From contig NW_026251808.1 in the NCBI RefSeq assembly GCF_025024155.1, forward strand, positions 1-64,000: DNA of 64,000 bases. Reading direction: 5' to 3'. Shown here in pieces: positions 9,007-21,270 of this stretch. The translations under genes were made by a program, and so were the position numbers. This stretch comes from Gamsiella multidivaricata. Lineage: Eukaryota > Mortierellomycota > Mortierellomycetes > Mortierellales > Mortierellaceae. The number at the start of each line of letters is the position of its first letter. Within the stretch, counting starts at the first letter, position 1. The notes below the pieces were generated by a model that saw only the letters and a program-made list of their open reading frames with translations, was not told the DNA's origin and searched no databases.

Positions 9007-11099
9007 CTATGTGATGTCTTTTGCGATCTTGAGCCGCACCAGGTCCAGACAGGTTTTTGCGTCCTCAAAAGAATCATGCCCCTCCTCAGAGTCCTGGATA
9101 TGAACTCGAAGATGCTCCCGTGCAAGGCTCTGGAGCGAATATCGATAGTTTTGAAGATGCTGTGGGTGGAGGTACAGCTACAGCAGTCAGAGTGCAGAAA
9201 ACGTTAGGGCACAATCCGGCAGAGTGCATGACAGCATCACACCTTACCCTAGGCCGTGAGAAAAGATGCCTACCATGGCTGTGTCGATGACACGCGTGTG
9301 AATCAGCCGCAGGACTTTGAAGTCGTTCTCCAGGCTCTGGCCGATAATGATGGTGTCTCTGTTGATAAGCTCAAGAAACCGACTCCGTGCCTGTTCCAGG
9401 CTGTACTTGGCATCGCTCAGAGACGTTATACCACTAGCATAGAGGTTTGATCCAAAGATATGTCAGAGTGAGATGTTCTGAGCAAAACGAGATCCGGTAA
9501 CCATTCATATCATGTAAGTCAAGACGAACCTAAATCGAGAGTTCAGATCTAAGACTTCCTGCTTCGGTTTGACAAGCTCGTCCATGATGGGCTTGCCGGC
9601 TATGTCTACCACCGATATCCTGATCAGCTCGAACCCGCCCGTTGTGTAACACTGCATTTTGAACAAAAGAGCGCTGCGTGTCAGTGAAGTGTCTGTTTTT
9701 TGGATACTCTTCTAGCAAAAGACGATTTATACCATTTCGCAATCCATAGCCACAACTGCATGAGTCTTCTGGCCCCCAGAGCTACTCGCTCTTGGCGTTT
9801 CAATGAACGGAATCCGAGAGTGAAGGGACAAAAAGTCATCTTCTTTGAACACATGGGCCCCCTCTTTGCAACCGAGACTTCCTTGTCCAGCTTCACAGCA
9901 TGGAAAGACCCTAATCTTTTCACCTAGATTAATTGGACAAAGTTATTTTGTTAGCAGCCTTTGATCTTGGACAGTATAGTATTCAAAAGACGAGTCTTTG
10001 CTGGTGATATGCGCATAACCTCCAACATCTGCTTACCGTGGACCTTCTTTGTTCTTAGCCGGAGTTCGTGGTAGAAACATGCCTGCTTGTCCTCGTCGGA
10101 GAGCGCATCCTTTCTGACGAATTTCTTTTGACATCGGTCGCAAATCTGGGAATCGTCTAGCGGCACGGGTGCGCCTGTTGGTAACGTAATTGGGTAACCG
10201 TTCGCCTCCAGCTGCTCCAGCGTCTGAACGTATTTGGATGCGCCTCTCCAGCTCTCGTCCAGGGCCGAAATCTCCTTTGATTTTAAAGTTGGATCAACCC
10301 ATACGCCATCGATCCCGATATCATCCTCTCCGGTCGTAAGCGGCCTCTTTTTCAGTCGCTGCAAGATTGTTGCTGCCAGACTGCGATAACTGCCTTGATT
10401 TGTCTTCGAGTGAACGGCTTTCTCTTGCTCAATGGCATGTACGGTTGCCGTATTTGCGCCAACATCGGACAATGGTGCGTAAATGCGACAAAATTCGCTG
10501 TAATACTGCATTGCCACTGCTTGGCGAAATTGCGGTTTGCTATGAGCTCTAAGATCGATCTTGAGAACCGGCGGCCCCGATATTGTCGAGCCCAACGCAG
10601 ACGCCTAATATTCACCGACTCTTTGTTATGAAATGTGCCATATCCAGTTACAGCGTTCTGTGTTTGCCGAAAATCGGTCCCGTACCTTCTTGAATGAAGA
10701 CGCACTGGCGACGTCGGGTCTGGCCAAGAGGACAGCGCTACTCTTAGATCCAGCAATTACTCCTAGTGAGGATGAAGAAGGCAACGTGGAGGTGGTATCT
10801 AATGCCTGTCGGCGTCTCCTGGCAGCCTCCACAGCGGAGATCGGGGGTTGATTCCTTGATGTCTCTTTAACCGCTTTCTCCTCTGACTGAGACTTCACAC
10901 GGTTCTGTTTGGCAGGCCGCAGTATAGCCTCTTTGGTGGCATCCTGTGTGCTTCCTGCATTGTCAAGTTTCCGCTTGGCGGTGCGTGCGGTCTCTGCTTC
11001 AGGAACGGGGATATGAGAGTAGAAACAGAATGATTCGCGCGGACATGTAGGCGTAAAAGGACATGGGATCGCCGTGAACAATCCCGAGGACGCGAACAT
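9007..11099 (-). CDS. REX3: RNA exonuclease 3-like (Rex3/REXO1 family), 541 aa
   Basis: Six exons: 10686-11099, 10037-10604, 9733-9923, 9530-9651, 9274-9433, 9007-9177. The ATG at 11099 gives MFASSGLFTAIPCPF followed by a CCCH zinc finger, the usual Rex3 beginning; an in-frame upstream Met is less likely. A second zinc motif (CDRCQKKF) is near residue 260. The DEDDh exonuclease core begins VVAMDCEM (end of exon 3), continues through FELIRISVVD and FSGITSLSDA, has IIIGQSLENDFKVLRL in exon 5, and ends with the HDSFEDAKTCLDLV motif in exon 6. Family members are 3'-5' exonucleases that trim structured RNAs; yeast Rex3 acts on RNase MRP RNA. Introns are 73-112 nt, GT-AG. Divergent from the aldo-keto reductase 270 bp away. 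Confidence 0.93.
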
Positions 11100-11232
11100 G
11101 GTGCTTGTCGGCAGAGGGACCGGGATGAGGAACCCTGCATCAGCATCAAGATGAGGTCGTTGAAAAACAAGGTTTGCAGCTTGAGTGCAGTGGTTCATTG
11201 CCTCCAATTGGCCCTCCTGGACTGTCTCCTCT

Positions 11233-11311
11233 TTCCTCTTTTCCTCCTTTCCTTTCTTCCGTTCCTTTCTTCTTCCTTTCTTCCGTTCCTTTCTTCTTCC
11301 TTTCTTCCTTT
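11233..11311 (+). repeat. Pyrimidine-rich tandem repeat in the REX3/AKR intergenic region
   Basis: Long CT tract with a unit of about 24 nt (TTCCGTTCCTTTCTTC core) present twice. It lies 60-140 bp before the AKR start codon and probably falls in its promoter or 5' leader; CT-rich tracts are common at fungal core promoters. Confidence 0.55.
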
Positions 11312-11369
11312 GGGTCCGTTCCTGGCTCCCCTACCCGGCCAAATACCTCTGCACCTCACCCTCATCCGG

Positions 11370-13462
11370 ATGACAAGCCCAACGCCGCGCGCCATCTCTC
11401 GACTGGGCGTCGGTGCCTACCGACTGGCCCTGGGTGTTCCTGAGCACGAGCGTGTGCTCTACAAGGCCCTTGAGCGTCAAAAGGATCCCAGACACAACAT
11501 CAACCTCATAGATACATCTTCCAACTACTCCGACGGCAAGAGTGAGCTGCTCATCGGCAAGGTACGCATTCTGTCGTTTTACTATCAGTACTCAACAAAC
11601 TCTATGCAGACATTGTCGCCCACACCTCCGTCCCACACTTCCGCCCACACATCCTCCATGTAATGATCCGCATGCAGGTACTGTCTCATCCACGCCGCGA
11701 CACACTGCGTCGAGACGAGGTTGTTATTTCGACCAAGTTTGGCTATATCCAGAACAAAAATATGCGGCTTTTATCGGAAGGTGTCTTTCAGGTAACAAAC
11801 ACCTTCATCTGCCGGAGTACTCACTTCTCTGGGTCTCTGAGTATCTTTCTCACACGTCTGCTGCTTCATCAACCTTTGTTATGGGCCGCTGTTCGACAAT
11901 GCAATAGAAGGTTCCGCCCGAAGAGATTGTGAAATACTCGCCAGAATGCTATCATTGCATCCATCCGGAGTTTATGAGGTACAACCGAATATAACACAGA
12001 ACGTGCTCATTGCCGCCTGTGTGGAGCACAAGTAAATATAGGCTGCTGACCCCTCATTTGCCGTGTAGAGATCAGCTTACCCGCTCCCTCGAGCGTCTGC
12101 GGACCAAGTTCGTTGATATTCTCTTTGTCCACAACCCAGAATATTATCTCATGAGCAATATCAAGCATACAGAAGTCAACGTCAAAAGTAAGCTGGCTGA
12201 AGCACATATCTAATGGTACGCACCTGAAAGTGTTTTTTTTACAACCCTTTTCATCTCACCATCATTTCGCCTGTTTATTATTTACCTTTATCGAAGAGCA
12301 TCAGGATATTCTCCTAAACCGCTTGTCGGTACTGTTTGAGGAACTAGAGCGAGAGATTGAAAGGGGTCGTATTCGTGCATACGGTGTTAGTAGCAACTCG
12401 TTTTCTCTGAAACCATCTCACGCGCATTTCCTGCCGTACCAAAATTTGGTCAAGATGGCGACCCAAGCTTTTGAGAGGGTGCAGGCTCAAAAACATTCGG
12501 GCCCACGCCCTGAAAGCGGAAAATCTACATCTAACAAAGATTCGCCCTTGACATCGCCTTCAGCTAACAAAACAAAAGACTTTGAGCGTCCCGGATCTGC
12601 CGTTCGCCCTTATCTCGTAACGTCGACCTACCATTCGCTCCCACAATCATCACACGGGCTTGCTTTTCTGCAAATGCCAGGCAACCTGCTTGAGATGGAA
12701 GGTGTCGAGACAACGGCCAAGTGGGCCAAGGATCACGGCCTTGGCGTGTTTCTCAATCGACCTTTGAACGCCATGTCCTTGAGTCGTCAGCCTGTCCGAC
12801 TCGCATCGTATCCACCACCGCAGGCGCCAACCTATGTAGAGGCTAAGACTCAGGTCCTGGAGAGTCTCTGCGTACTTAGCCAACGACGAGAGTACCTACA
12901 ACCAAAAATGCAGCGGTTAACCGAGATGATTGAAGACCTGGATGCCTCGCTCAGGACGAACAAGCTGTCAATAATACATATGGAGGGTGCGTCCATCAAA
13001 AATCTTCTGCATCAGGAATTGGCGCGGCCCGTGAAAGTCAAGGGTTTGCAGCACCAACACCTTTCGATACCCTCGTCTAACTCGCACGAGTCTCAATACC
13101 AGGAACAGGAACCAATGCCAACGGATGTAGAAGGTCCTAACCATACTCCTACTCAGTCCCATGGCCGCAGTAGCCCGGTCCCATACGCGAAACCCAGCGT
13201 ACAGGAGATCGACCGGCTGATCACGCATCTCGACCACTTTGTCCGAGCTTTTCATCAGCAGGTGCGTTCGCAGGAATCGGATCGCGTCAAAAAGATGTTG
13301 ACTGACCGCGGTATTGATTTGAAAGGCAGCACAGTCGAGCAGTTCGCGATCGAATACTTACTAGAGTACGCCCAGGTTAATTCAGTTCTTCTGGGTATGA
13401 AGCGCCAACCATATGTGGACTTTGCACGGGAGATGCTCAAAATAATGGTGGGAACCAAATAA
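11370..13462 (+). CDS. Aldo-keto reductase with long inserted and C-terminal regions, 553 aa
   Basis: Five exons: 11370-11561, 11678-11791, 11908-11978, 12069-12187, 12297-13462. The tetrad of an NAD(P)H-dependent aldo-keto reductase is visible: Asp and Tyr in LIDTSSNYSDGKSE, Lys in VISTKFGYIQ, His in LFVHNPEYYL. The closest recognisable group is the galactose/arabinose dehydrogenase-like subfamily with the QLTRSLERL motif; the substrate cannot be told. Barrel sequence resumes at IERGRIRAYGVSSNSF and GVFLNRPLNAMS. The protein is about 200 residues longer than a typical 320-350 aa AKR. It carries a charged Ser/Lys/Pro linker (about residues 215-255) and a C-terminal tail after about residue 310, part helical and part Gln/Ser-rich. 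All introns are GT-AG, 90-116 nt. Confidence 0.88.
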
Positions 13463-13753
13463 AAGAGTCATTGACTAGCGCCTCAATGGACGTGGGTCAT
13501 GTCACTGCCTACCACTATGCCTCATAATAATGCCATTCGACTCAATTAAAGGCCGACGGCATTATCTAAATATGTACGCCACGGTTCCTCTGCTTCCAAG
13601 GGTTGACAGATCATATAGGCTTTGTACTGCAAGAAGGGGTAGCAAGTTTTTATTATGATAAAGATAGCAATGATCCACTCATTCCTAGGACAGATACATA
13701 TAGGGACGTAGTGAGTGAATAGACGAGAGCAGAGCGCCATTGAGATATTCTCA

Positions 13754-14645
13754 TTAGAGTCGCTCGAGACCTTTGTGGGTAGTTGACGTGATTTTGGCAG
13801 CTGCAGCATCGTCAACAAACCAGGAGAGAGTTCCTGTCACGGGCTTGACCAACTGCGCAGGCAAGTCGCCGTGTGTATCCAAGATGCGATGCAGCATATC
13901 CTGTTTTCCCTCGCCAGCGGCGACAAAGGCTACATGGTGGGCGTGGTTCACAACCGGGAAGGTGAAGGTGATCCTGCGTGGGGGAGGCTTGGGCGAATCG
14001 GTGATCGCGGCGCACCAATCGACGGTCTCCTGCAGGAGTTCATGGCCCGGGAACAGGGAACAAGTGTGGCCATCGGGACCGACGCCAAGGAGGATCAGGT
14101 CAAAGACTGGAAAACGCACAGAGTCCTTGGTGGCAAAGGTGGCAGCCAGTTGCGAGATATAATCCTCTGCAGCCTCTTCAGGATTGTGGATGAGTTCTGG
14201 GTTGATGGTGTGGATGTTTTCCTCAGGGATGTTGACAAAGTCGAAGAGCTCCTTCTTGGCAAGCAGATAGTTCGAGTCCTCGTGGTCCAGCGGTACGCAG
14301 CGCTCATCCGCAAAGTAAACGATCCACTTGGACTACGCCATGGTTCGTGGGAACATAAAGAAATGAAGAATTAGGGCCATTGCGAGTCTAAATGGGTGTT
14401 CTCCGCCCATATCATTGTACCATTGTATAGATAGTTCCTCTTACAAAGTCGACGGAGGGGTTGTCTTTGAGGATGGCGCTCAGCTGCTTGGGCAGAGATC
14501 CTCCAGACAGGGCGATGGCGAATTTGCCGTGGCGCTTGATGCCCTCTTCTGATAGCCTAGCGACGTACTTGTCAAGGCCCTGCGACAGCGCAGCGGTGTC
14601 GGGGAAGGTGTAGATCTGTGTCTGTCCGGCGGTGTGGAGAGGCAT
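13754..14645 (-). CDS. 6-phosphogluconolactonase, 259 aa
   Basis: Exons 14445-14645 and 13754-14332, joined in frame across a 112-nt GT-AG intron. It hydrolyses 6-phosphogluconolactone in the oxidative pentose phosphate pathway, in the cytosol. Family marks: [12 protein letters not shown] near residue 47, [20 protein letters not shown] just after the splice, and the signature [19 protein letters not shown] near 155. Length matches Sol/DevB-type enzymes. It is convergent with the aldo-keto reductase, 291 bp apart. Confidence 0.94.
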
Positions 14646-15956
14646 GTTGAGTTACTGTGGGTCAGTCGATCAATTCGGGGAGCAATGAAGAAAGGCTGGA
14701 TGCTCAAGACGAGAATGGTTCACCTTCTGATAACGAAGCACGTCATAGACTGAGACGTCCAGCAATAAACCTTAAAATGTTAAGGGCTCAGCTGCGCTGG
14801 ACGATGTTGCGCTTGGAGATAGTTCTTTTACAGTTGTATGGAGTAAGGAAACTCCCAATCTGAATGCTCGAATAATTTGTGTTCCACACTGAATACAAGG
14901 GTCTAACGCACAACTACGCACACTGTAGCGAGTGATCAGCACAACGGTCTTCTTGTTCAACTGGAACAAGGAACAAAAGACCGCTGGCTTCGATCCTCCT
15001 TTTATACAGGCACAACCCCAAAACCTAATATCAAATCCTGCGTACCCTCGGTGGCTGCTGGCCAACAACGATCTTTGCTGCGAATGCCACACACTCCAAA
15101 GGTGGCCAAGCAGCGCGACCATATAGCAGCATATTCGGACACTATTGCCATTTCATCTACCAAGGGTAGGAGGGGGGGAAAGGAGGAGGGACTTTGCAAG
15201 TATACACTGCTATGGCTGCTTCCGCTAAATGGCAGGTGCATCGATGACCGTCTGCAGAAATCTCTGGTATCAAACGCAGAGCTTAGCCGTCACCAGCGCG
15301 TACTCGGCCATCATCATGTTAGTTACGGTCGGATTGACAGTCCAGAGCGTACCCATCTTTTAATTGAGCTGATAGCAGCTGAGGATATATCGAGGTGATG
15401 AGGAGGTGCCCTGCAAAAAAAAAAAAAAAAAAAAAAACGACCACTGTATAACTGCTGCACCCCCGCTACAAAGGTCTGCATCCGAATTATACGCGCCCTC
15501 CAGCTCACATACAGGCACGCGGCCTTCGGGGTGAGAGCACATAGAAACCACGGGCTTTGCCATCAGACTCAAAATACTGACCTGTGCAGTCCTGATCCCA
15601 CATAGAATTCGCGCAAAAGTGCACCGTAATTCACTGTCAAAGTAAAAAAAGGGGAGTCCGCGCTAAAGCCGATACCGCATTCATGTAGGTCCTCGTTCGG
15701 GCCTGGGACTACTAACGCTGTTTCTACTTTTCTGTTGGGCCTTTGAGAGAGACCATTTTCAAGGTGCGTCTGTGCAACAGTAGCCCCAGTGTTAGTACGG
15801 TAGCAAGTTTATAACTGCATAATGAGAGAAGTTTTGCAATGCGATTAAATGCATGGGTTTGGAATCCATAATGGCTTTATTAGGTATGGTAATAGATAGA
15901 TCGATAGAGTATAAAAATACACCATGAAGAGGAAGGTGGCGAGAACCAAAGTTTCT
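14646..15956. other. Intergenic stretch, no gene recognised
   Basis: Upstream region of the lactonase gene and 3' flank of the phosphate permease. Contains a 23-nt A run (15415-15437). Short frames on both strands show no family features. Confidence 0.4.
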
Positions 15957-17537
15957 CTACTTCTCCTCCTCATTTAAGGTATTGTTGTTGTGGCTGTCTG
16001 TGGCATAGTCGTTCTCGTTCGACAGCTCTTCAAGTGTCTTGCCACGGGTTTCGGGGATGAGGAATGTCACCAATAAACCGATCAACATGAACAGGGCAAA
16101 GATCTGCAGCAACTGAGGGATGAAGGCGTTAGAGCCACCGCGGTCCTTGAGCTGAGAAAATCCGACCTGAGCAATGATGGCACCCAGCTTACCGGAACCT
16201 GCAGCGATACCGTGACCGGTAGAGCGGTAGCGAGTAGGGAAGACCTCGCCGGGGATGACAAAGGTTGTGGAATTGGGCCCAAAGTTCTGAAAGAATTGAG
16301 TAGCAGCAAAGAGGAAGACGAAGAGAGCGACAGAGTAGTTCTTGATCTGGCTGTATGCGAATCCCAAGACGCAAAAGAGGACGCAGGACATAAAGAAGCC
16401 GAGCAGTTGAATCTTGATACGACCAAGACGCTCGATGGTGAAGACAGTGACCCAGTAGCCGGGAACGGAGCCGAGAAGAACAATAATGATCTGACCGACG
16501 GCAGCGTTCCAGCAGGTGTTCCAGTAGTCGCCCTTGACGGATGAGAAGTTGATCGAAGATAGGATGAAGGAGTTGTTGAGACCGATTCCGTAAAAGGCCA
16601 CATCGAGAGCGAACCAGGCCATGGAGGTACCGAAGAGGACTTTGAAGTTTTTCCACTTTGAAAAGTACGCGATGAAGTCCGAGAAGGAACCCTTGGCAGT
16701 CGAGGGATTTTGGAGGACCTCGTTGTCGTCCTCGGACTGAAGGTGGTTGCGGTTCTCCTTGAGGACGTTAGCGACGTCGCGCTCGGCCTTGTTGAGGTTG
16801 TTCTCGATATCCAAGACGTAGCGGGGAGTCTCAGGGATGGTAAGGCGGAAGTAGACGGCGACAAGGGCAGGGATGCATCCAAAGCCGATCAAGATGCGCC
16901 AGACATAGTCCAGATTCTGAGGATTGGCGATGATGCTGTTCTTGAAGGCTGCAAGGAGAATAATGGCAATGAGACCGGTGGTCAAGTATCCGAACCCCTG
17001 CATGGCAAAGACAGCGGCCATCATGGCACCGCGGCGGTTGGTAGTGGCGAACTCCGAGGTGATGACGGCAGAGAGGGGGTAATCACCACCGATGCCGATA
17101 CCGACAAGCACACGCCAGATAATCAGGGCAGCAGGCAAGGAGAGGACGTATCCATTTCCAGAGAGGGCCTGACCAAGCGTAGCAACAATAATGATCATCA
17201 GCTCGATACCGTACATGCGTTTGCGTCCGAGGCGATCGGCAAGGTAGCCGAACCCAATCTGACCGAGAAAGGTTCCGACAGAAGCCGCGACCTTGATGCC
17301 CAAGTCCAAGTCTGAGGGAAGAGTGCCATTGGCAAAGTAGATGATTCCAAGCATGGGCGTGACCAAATTGATGGCGAAGAGGTCGTATGCATCCGTGAAG
17401 AAGCCGACGCCGGCCACGAGGCAGGCACGGATGTGGAACCAACCAAACTCGGCGTTGTCGATCTTGGCCAAGGCCTCGCGGCGACGCTCATTCAGCTGTG
17501 CTGCGTCCAGCTTTGTGTTGCTGTACTCCGTGGACAT
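15957..17537 (-). CDS. PHO84: PHO84-type high-affinity phosphate:proton symporter, 526 aa
   Basis: Intronless major facilitator permease importing inorganic phosphate at the plasma membrane. The ATG at 17537 (MSTEYSNTKLDAAQ) is preferred over an in-frame upstream ATG at 17648, whose extra residues are low-complexity leader. Seen: GFFTDAYDLFAINLV (TM1), the A-motif GYLADRLGRKRMYG, the signature GIGIGGDYPLSAVITSEFA, RGAMMAAVFAMQGFGYL, IPETPRYVLDIE before the central loop, and PGEVFPTRYRSTGHGI plus LIPETRGKTLEEL at the end. Twelve membrane segments can be placed around a hydrophilic loop (about residues 250-310). Family transcription is usually induced by phosphate starvation through Pho4-like factors. 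One AACGTG (CACGTT) lies near 17872, too weak alone to claim control. An AG/G-rich run (17640-17673) lies just upstream of the start. Confidence 0.95.
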   Translation of the reverse strand: MSTEYSNTKLDAAQLNERRREALAKIDNAEFGWFHIRACLVAGVGFFTDAYDLFAINLVTPMLGIIYFANGTLPSDLDLGIKVAASVGTFLGQIGFGYLADRLGRKRMYGIELMIIIVATLGQALSGNGYVLSLPAALIIWRVLVGIGIGGDYPLSAVITSEFATTNRRGAMMAAVFAMQGFGYLTTGLIAIILLAAFKNSIIANPQNLDYVWRILIGFGCIPALVAVYFRLTIPETPRYVLDIENNLNKAERDVANVLKENRNHLQSEDDNEVLQNPSTAKGSFSDFIAYFSKWKNFKVLFGTSMAWFALDVAFYGIGLNNSFILSSINFSSVKGDYWNTCWNAAVGQIIIVLLGSVPGYWVTVFTIERLGRIKIQLLGFFMSCVLFCVLGFAYSQIKNYSVALFVFLFAATQFFQNFGPNSTTFVIPGEVFPTRYRSTGHGIAAGSGKLGAIIAQVGFSQLKDRGGSNAFIPQLLQIFALFMLIGLLVTFLIPETRGKTLEELSNENDYATDSHNNNTLNEEEK

Positions 17538-19134
17538 GATACGTGTGAGTGGAGGATGTGTGTGAAGGAGAAAGGCGAGGGGACGTGCGGGTATGACAAG
17601 GAGGGTTAGTGGTGAAGGGTGCGGAGAGGTGATCTGCGCAAAGGACAAGGGGAGGGGGAGGGGGAGGGGGGATACCGGAGGAGGAGCGAGGACTGGGGAC
17701 GCTACAGCAGCCGGTATTTATAAGGAAGCACAGCGATCGAGTCTATGCCCTCGGCGAGATCCAAAGGGGTAGTGGTCTGCTTGGATGTGTATAAGCTAAT
17801 CCACCCACTGGGGCAGTTGTTCCGGACAGAACAGCGCAGAGTACCATTGGCTGTGGCCCACAGGCAAACGAACGTGGACCGCACGACAGGGCCTGCAGGA
17901 AGCGCTGCTCATCTTGCTACTGGCCTTCTCAGCCTGCGGGGCTGCTCCGCTCTTCATTTCAGCTGTCTGTTGTCGGAGCAGGGGACGGAGAGCTGCTCAT
18001 ACGGCTGTACAGTACAGGTGCGCCCTTTGTTTAGTGTGGTAGGCTGGTTGGACAGCTTTTGGCCATATTGGGTCGAAAGATGACTCCCTGGCTAGTCCTG
18101 TTTGCTAGTCTGGCCGTATGGGCTTTTTATGCATATACTCTGCGGCGGCTGTGGGCCAATGCTTGCACGCGCGTGTAGTCGATCCCCGGCTACGATTGGC
18201 TGGAACGCGGATTCATCTCTATAAACCTTACTTGGGCTCGTGTTCAGAGGCCTGCCTTGTCTTGCATGGCCCAAGCATGTCTGGAGCCGAGTCGACTCTC
18301 CTCCATCCGAATGCGAAACCAATAAGCAGCGATAAGCAGCGCCATAGGCTATCCATCCAATGGCTGCCATCAGCATCTTCAGCGTCAGGTTCGCCAGCAG
18401 CAGTGGTCGGCGGCCAGTAAGTCGAGGCTACGGAGGTGGTTGTATGAATAGATCGAAGGCATTGCAATATAATAAAGTCGGTAGATCCTCTGCCTGCGGT
18501 ACATGTCTTTATTACTGTGCGGTATACCCGATCGAATCATGGTCGCAGATCAGTGGCACGTTCTTGTCTAGATGTGCCTACACATGGCCCATGCTTTGTC
18601 CGGGCTGCATGCATCTCCGGCTGAATTTCATTGGTATTATTATTGGTGGTATAAACCTTCCCATTTTGAGTTAACGCCGATCCAGTTGGACTGGACTGGA
18701 CTATATCCCTGCCCGCTGCATGTACTGCACTCGCCCTATCTACACAGATACGTTCCGTCCTTTTAGTCGACAAGCAACATATCGCATTCGTTCGATGCAT
18801 CCGAACCGCCAATGGTCGCCCCCAGCCACTGCAGCCCGCCATGAGCACCTCCACCCGTCCATGCAACCGCCACGCCTCGTCTTCCTCCTCCACGCTCAAG
18901 TCCCTCCCCCCCGTTTCTGTTTGGAAGACGATAATGTTCTGTGCGTGTTGCATTTCCCCGCCACAGTGACTTGCCTGGACACAAACTGCTCCTTTCTTGG
19001 CAGACTCTCCTCCGTAGATGTGCGCCAAAGGCTGTATGTCAGATTGCCTCTTCAACTTTAATTCCACCAAGGGAATATCCGATCTCTGTTTGACTAGGCT
19101 TGTATTCAATAACTCTTCGATCGATGGATTCTAT
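17538..19134. other. Intergenic stretch upstream of PHO84
   Basis: Probable PHO84 promoter and 3' flank of the Msc7-like gene. A purine tract (17640-17673) and a TATTTATAAGG-like motif near 17714 could belong to the core promoter. I see no gene or RNA. Confidence 0.4.
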
Positions 19135-21270
19135 TTATGACAGCTGCTCGGGTTCATTCGCCCCCACAAGCATGACCTTGACGATCTCAAAGACCGACTT
19201 GATTCGACCCACCCATCCAGCGTAGATGATGTTAACCAGATCCCTGGTGACCACAATCGCATCTCCAACATTGTTCATAGGGTACTGGAGCACCGGAGGC
19301 AAAAACGTTTGGATAAGCATGGGCCACCGATCCACCGTAATCGATCTCTGGTGACAGACTGCGCGCAGGCCTTCTGGACCACCAAATCGTCCGTAGCCAC
19401 TCTTGCCGACTCCCCCAAAAGGCAGCGACTGACAAAGATAGTTGACGCCGAAATCGTTCAGATTGCTCATTCCAGCACGAAGACGATCCATGACATACAC
19501 GCCCTCCTTTTGGTTGCGTGAAAATACATTCGATCCAAGGCTGTAGATGGACGAGTTGGCAATTGAGACAGCTTCGTCCAAGTTCGAAAACTTAAAAACG
19601 GCCATGATAGGTGCGAAGGCCTCCTCCTGAGCGATCTTCATGTTGGTTCGAAGATTTGTGATCAAAGTAGGAGTAAAGAATTGCCCCTGAGGGAATTTTG
19701 GATGGACAAATCCTTTTCCTCCTGCCACCAATGTCGCTCCATGGCTGACGGCGTCCTGAATTAGGGTTTCTAAGATCGGGGTCTACGTAGAATGGATTGA
19801 AAAGATGAGTTACTTGCTTTCGACGCAAAAGGCGTAACAGTGCGCATCACATCCTAGAAGAGAGGCAATAAAAGACATACTCGACCGCTCATAGTCATGG
19901 ACCCACAGTCAATATTTTCCATCTCCAGAGGTGGGCCTTGCTTCAGCTGCTTGATTCGGCTGTCCACCATCTCGATCAACTTGTCGTGGATAGCCTCGTG
20001 CACAATAACCCTCTCAATGCCAATACAGTTTTGACCGCAGTTCTGGAAGACGCCTCTCATCAGGATCGGGACTACGGCTTTCAGATCAACATCCTTATTC
20101 ACAATCGCGACATCTTTTCCGCCCAACTCGAGAACACAGGGCGTGAGGTTGGTGGAGGCAGCCATAGCAACCTTGGTGCCCACTCCAGGAGATCCAATAA
20201 AGGTGATGCCATCCACTCCGCTTGTCACAACTGCCTCTCCACAATCCTGGAAACCAACCAGGAACTGCACCAGATCAGGATCGTGGCCGCAAGCTTCCAA
20301 ACATGACCGTGCAATCTTGGCATAATAATTCATAGTCGACCAGGCCACATGCTCCGAGGCCTTGATCAGAATTCCATTTCCTGCAAAGATGGCGGTGATA
20401 AAGGGTCCGAAGGTGTTGTGAAAGGGATAATTCCAGGATACCAAAGCAGCGACCACACCCATCGGGCGATATTCGACCTTGGCTGATTTGTAGAACATCA
20501 GGAGACCCGGGTCACGGTAATCGTCCTTAAGTGCATCCTCGCCATGGGCCAATGTCCAGCGAATACGTTCACAGGTTGTCAGGATTTCGCCAAATTTACC
20601 ATCGACCATGGTCTTGCCCGTGTCCCTGGCGGCAACCCTGCAGATTGACTCTTGATGACAAAGGATAAAGTCCAACAGCGACTGGAGCACAACCTTGCGC
20701 TCCGCAAATGTTGTCTTTGCCCACTTTTCCTGAGCCTTGCGCGCCTTGATAAGGGCAAGATCCACATCCTCCTTGGTGTGGGCACGGATCGTGGCGAGAT
20801 GACGAGCTGTTGAGGGATCATAGCAGATGATCTGTCCTGGACGCGAGGGCTCCTATGGTTCGCCGATGGCAGCCAACACATGTTAACCATAGTTCTTTGT
20901 ACGTGAATAAACACCATCCCCGCGGTAATTGATGGAGATAACAAGCCATTGTCTCGGTGTGGGGTGTCTGTGCCCTTACCTGGATGCTCGGGTTCGTCAG
21001 AATGCTGCCTCCTTTCCAGCCTGGCAATACCTCTGTTAACATAAAGGCCATTTAATAACGGGATCTTTCGGGTTTTTTTTTTACTTTTCCTCAAAGGTTG
21101 GGCGTTGAAATGAATATCTTGCCTTCTGGTAACGCGACTTCAAACGCGATTGAGGGGTAGGGCCGAAGTCGCTCGAACAGAGTGTGACCGATGAGCAAGG
21201 CAGCCACCAGGCTGACCCCGCACAGGATGGTAAGCGTGTCCTCCGAGAGAGCTGGAGGGATCAGAGACAT
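19135..21270 (-). CDS. MSC7: Msc7-like membrane-anchored aldehyde dehydrogenase, 606 aa
   Basis: Exons 21123-21270, 20980-21032, 19881-20852, 19135-19782; all phases close. It oxidises aldehydes with NAD(P)+. Exon 1 encodes an N-terminal membrane segment (LTILCGVSLVAALLIGHTLF, about residues 12-31), as in yeast Msc7. The catalytic domain shows WNYPFHNTFGP, ELGGKD (general base Glu), FQNCGQNCIGIERV (nucleophilic Cys at about residue 343) and LPFGGVGKSGYGRFGG. A C-terminal stretch ending KSVFEIVKVMLVG may associate with membranes. Intron 1 uses a GC donor (G|GCAAGA at 21122) and TTAACAG acceptor; no GT donor keeps the frame there. The substrate is not readable; family members are poorly characterised, though placed in the ER in yeast. 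Confidence 0.9.

Noticed and set aside
9951..10595. Independent zinc-protein gene
   Set aside because: It is exon 2 of REX3 plus intron read-through; splice sites on both sides restore the full exonuclease.
16212..17315. Long plus-strand open frames opposite the phosphate permease
   Set aside because: They are antisense shadows of a GC-rich, codon-biased gene and show no domain.
17538..17648. N-terminal extension of the phosphate permease from the ATG at 17648
   Set aside because: The added residues are Pro/Ser-rich and unlike PHO84 proteins; MSTEYSNTKL at 17537 is the family-like start.
17865..17880. Pho4-type phosphate-response site (AACGTG)
   Set aside because: A single non-palindromic six-base match in 1.6 kb is not evidence of control.
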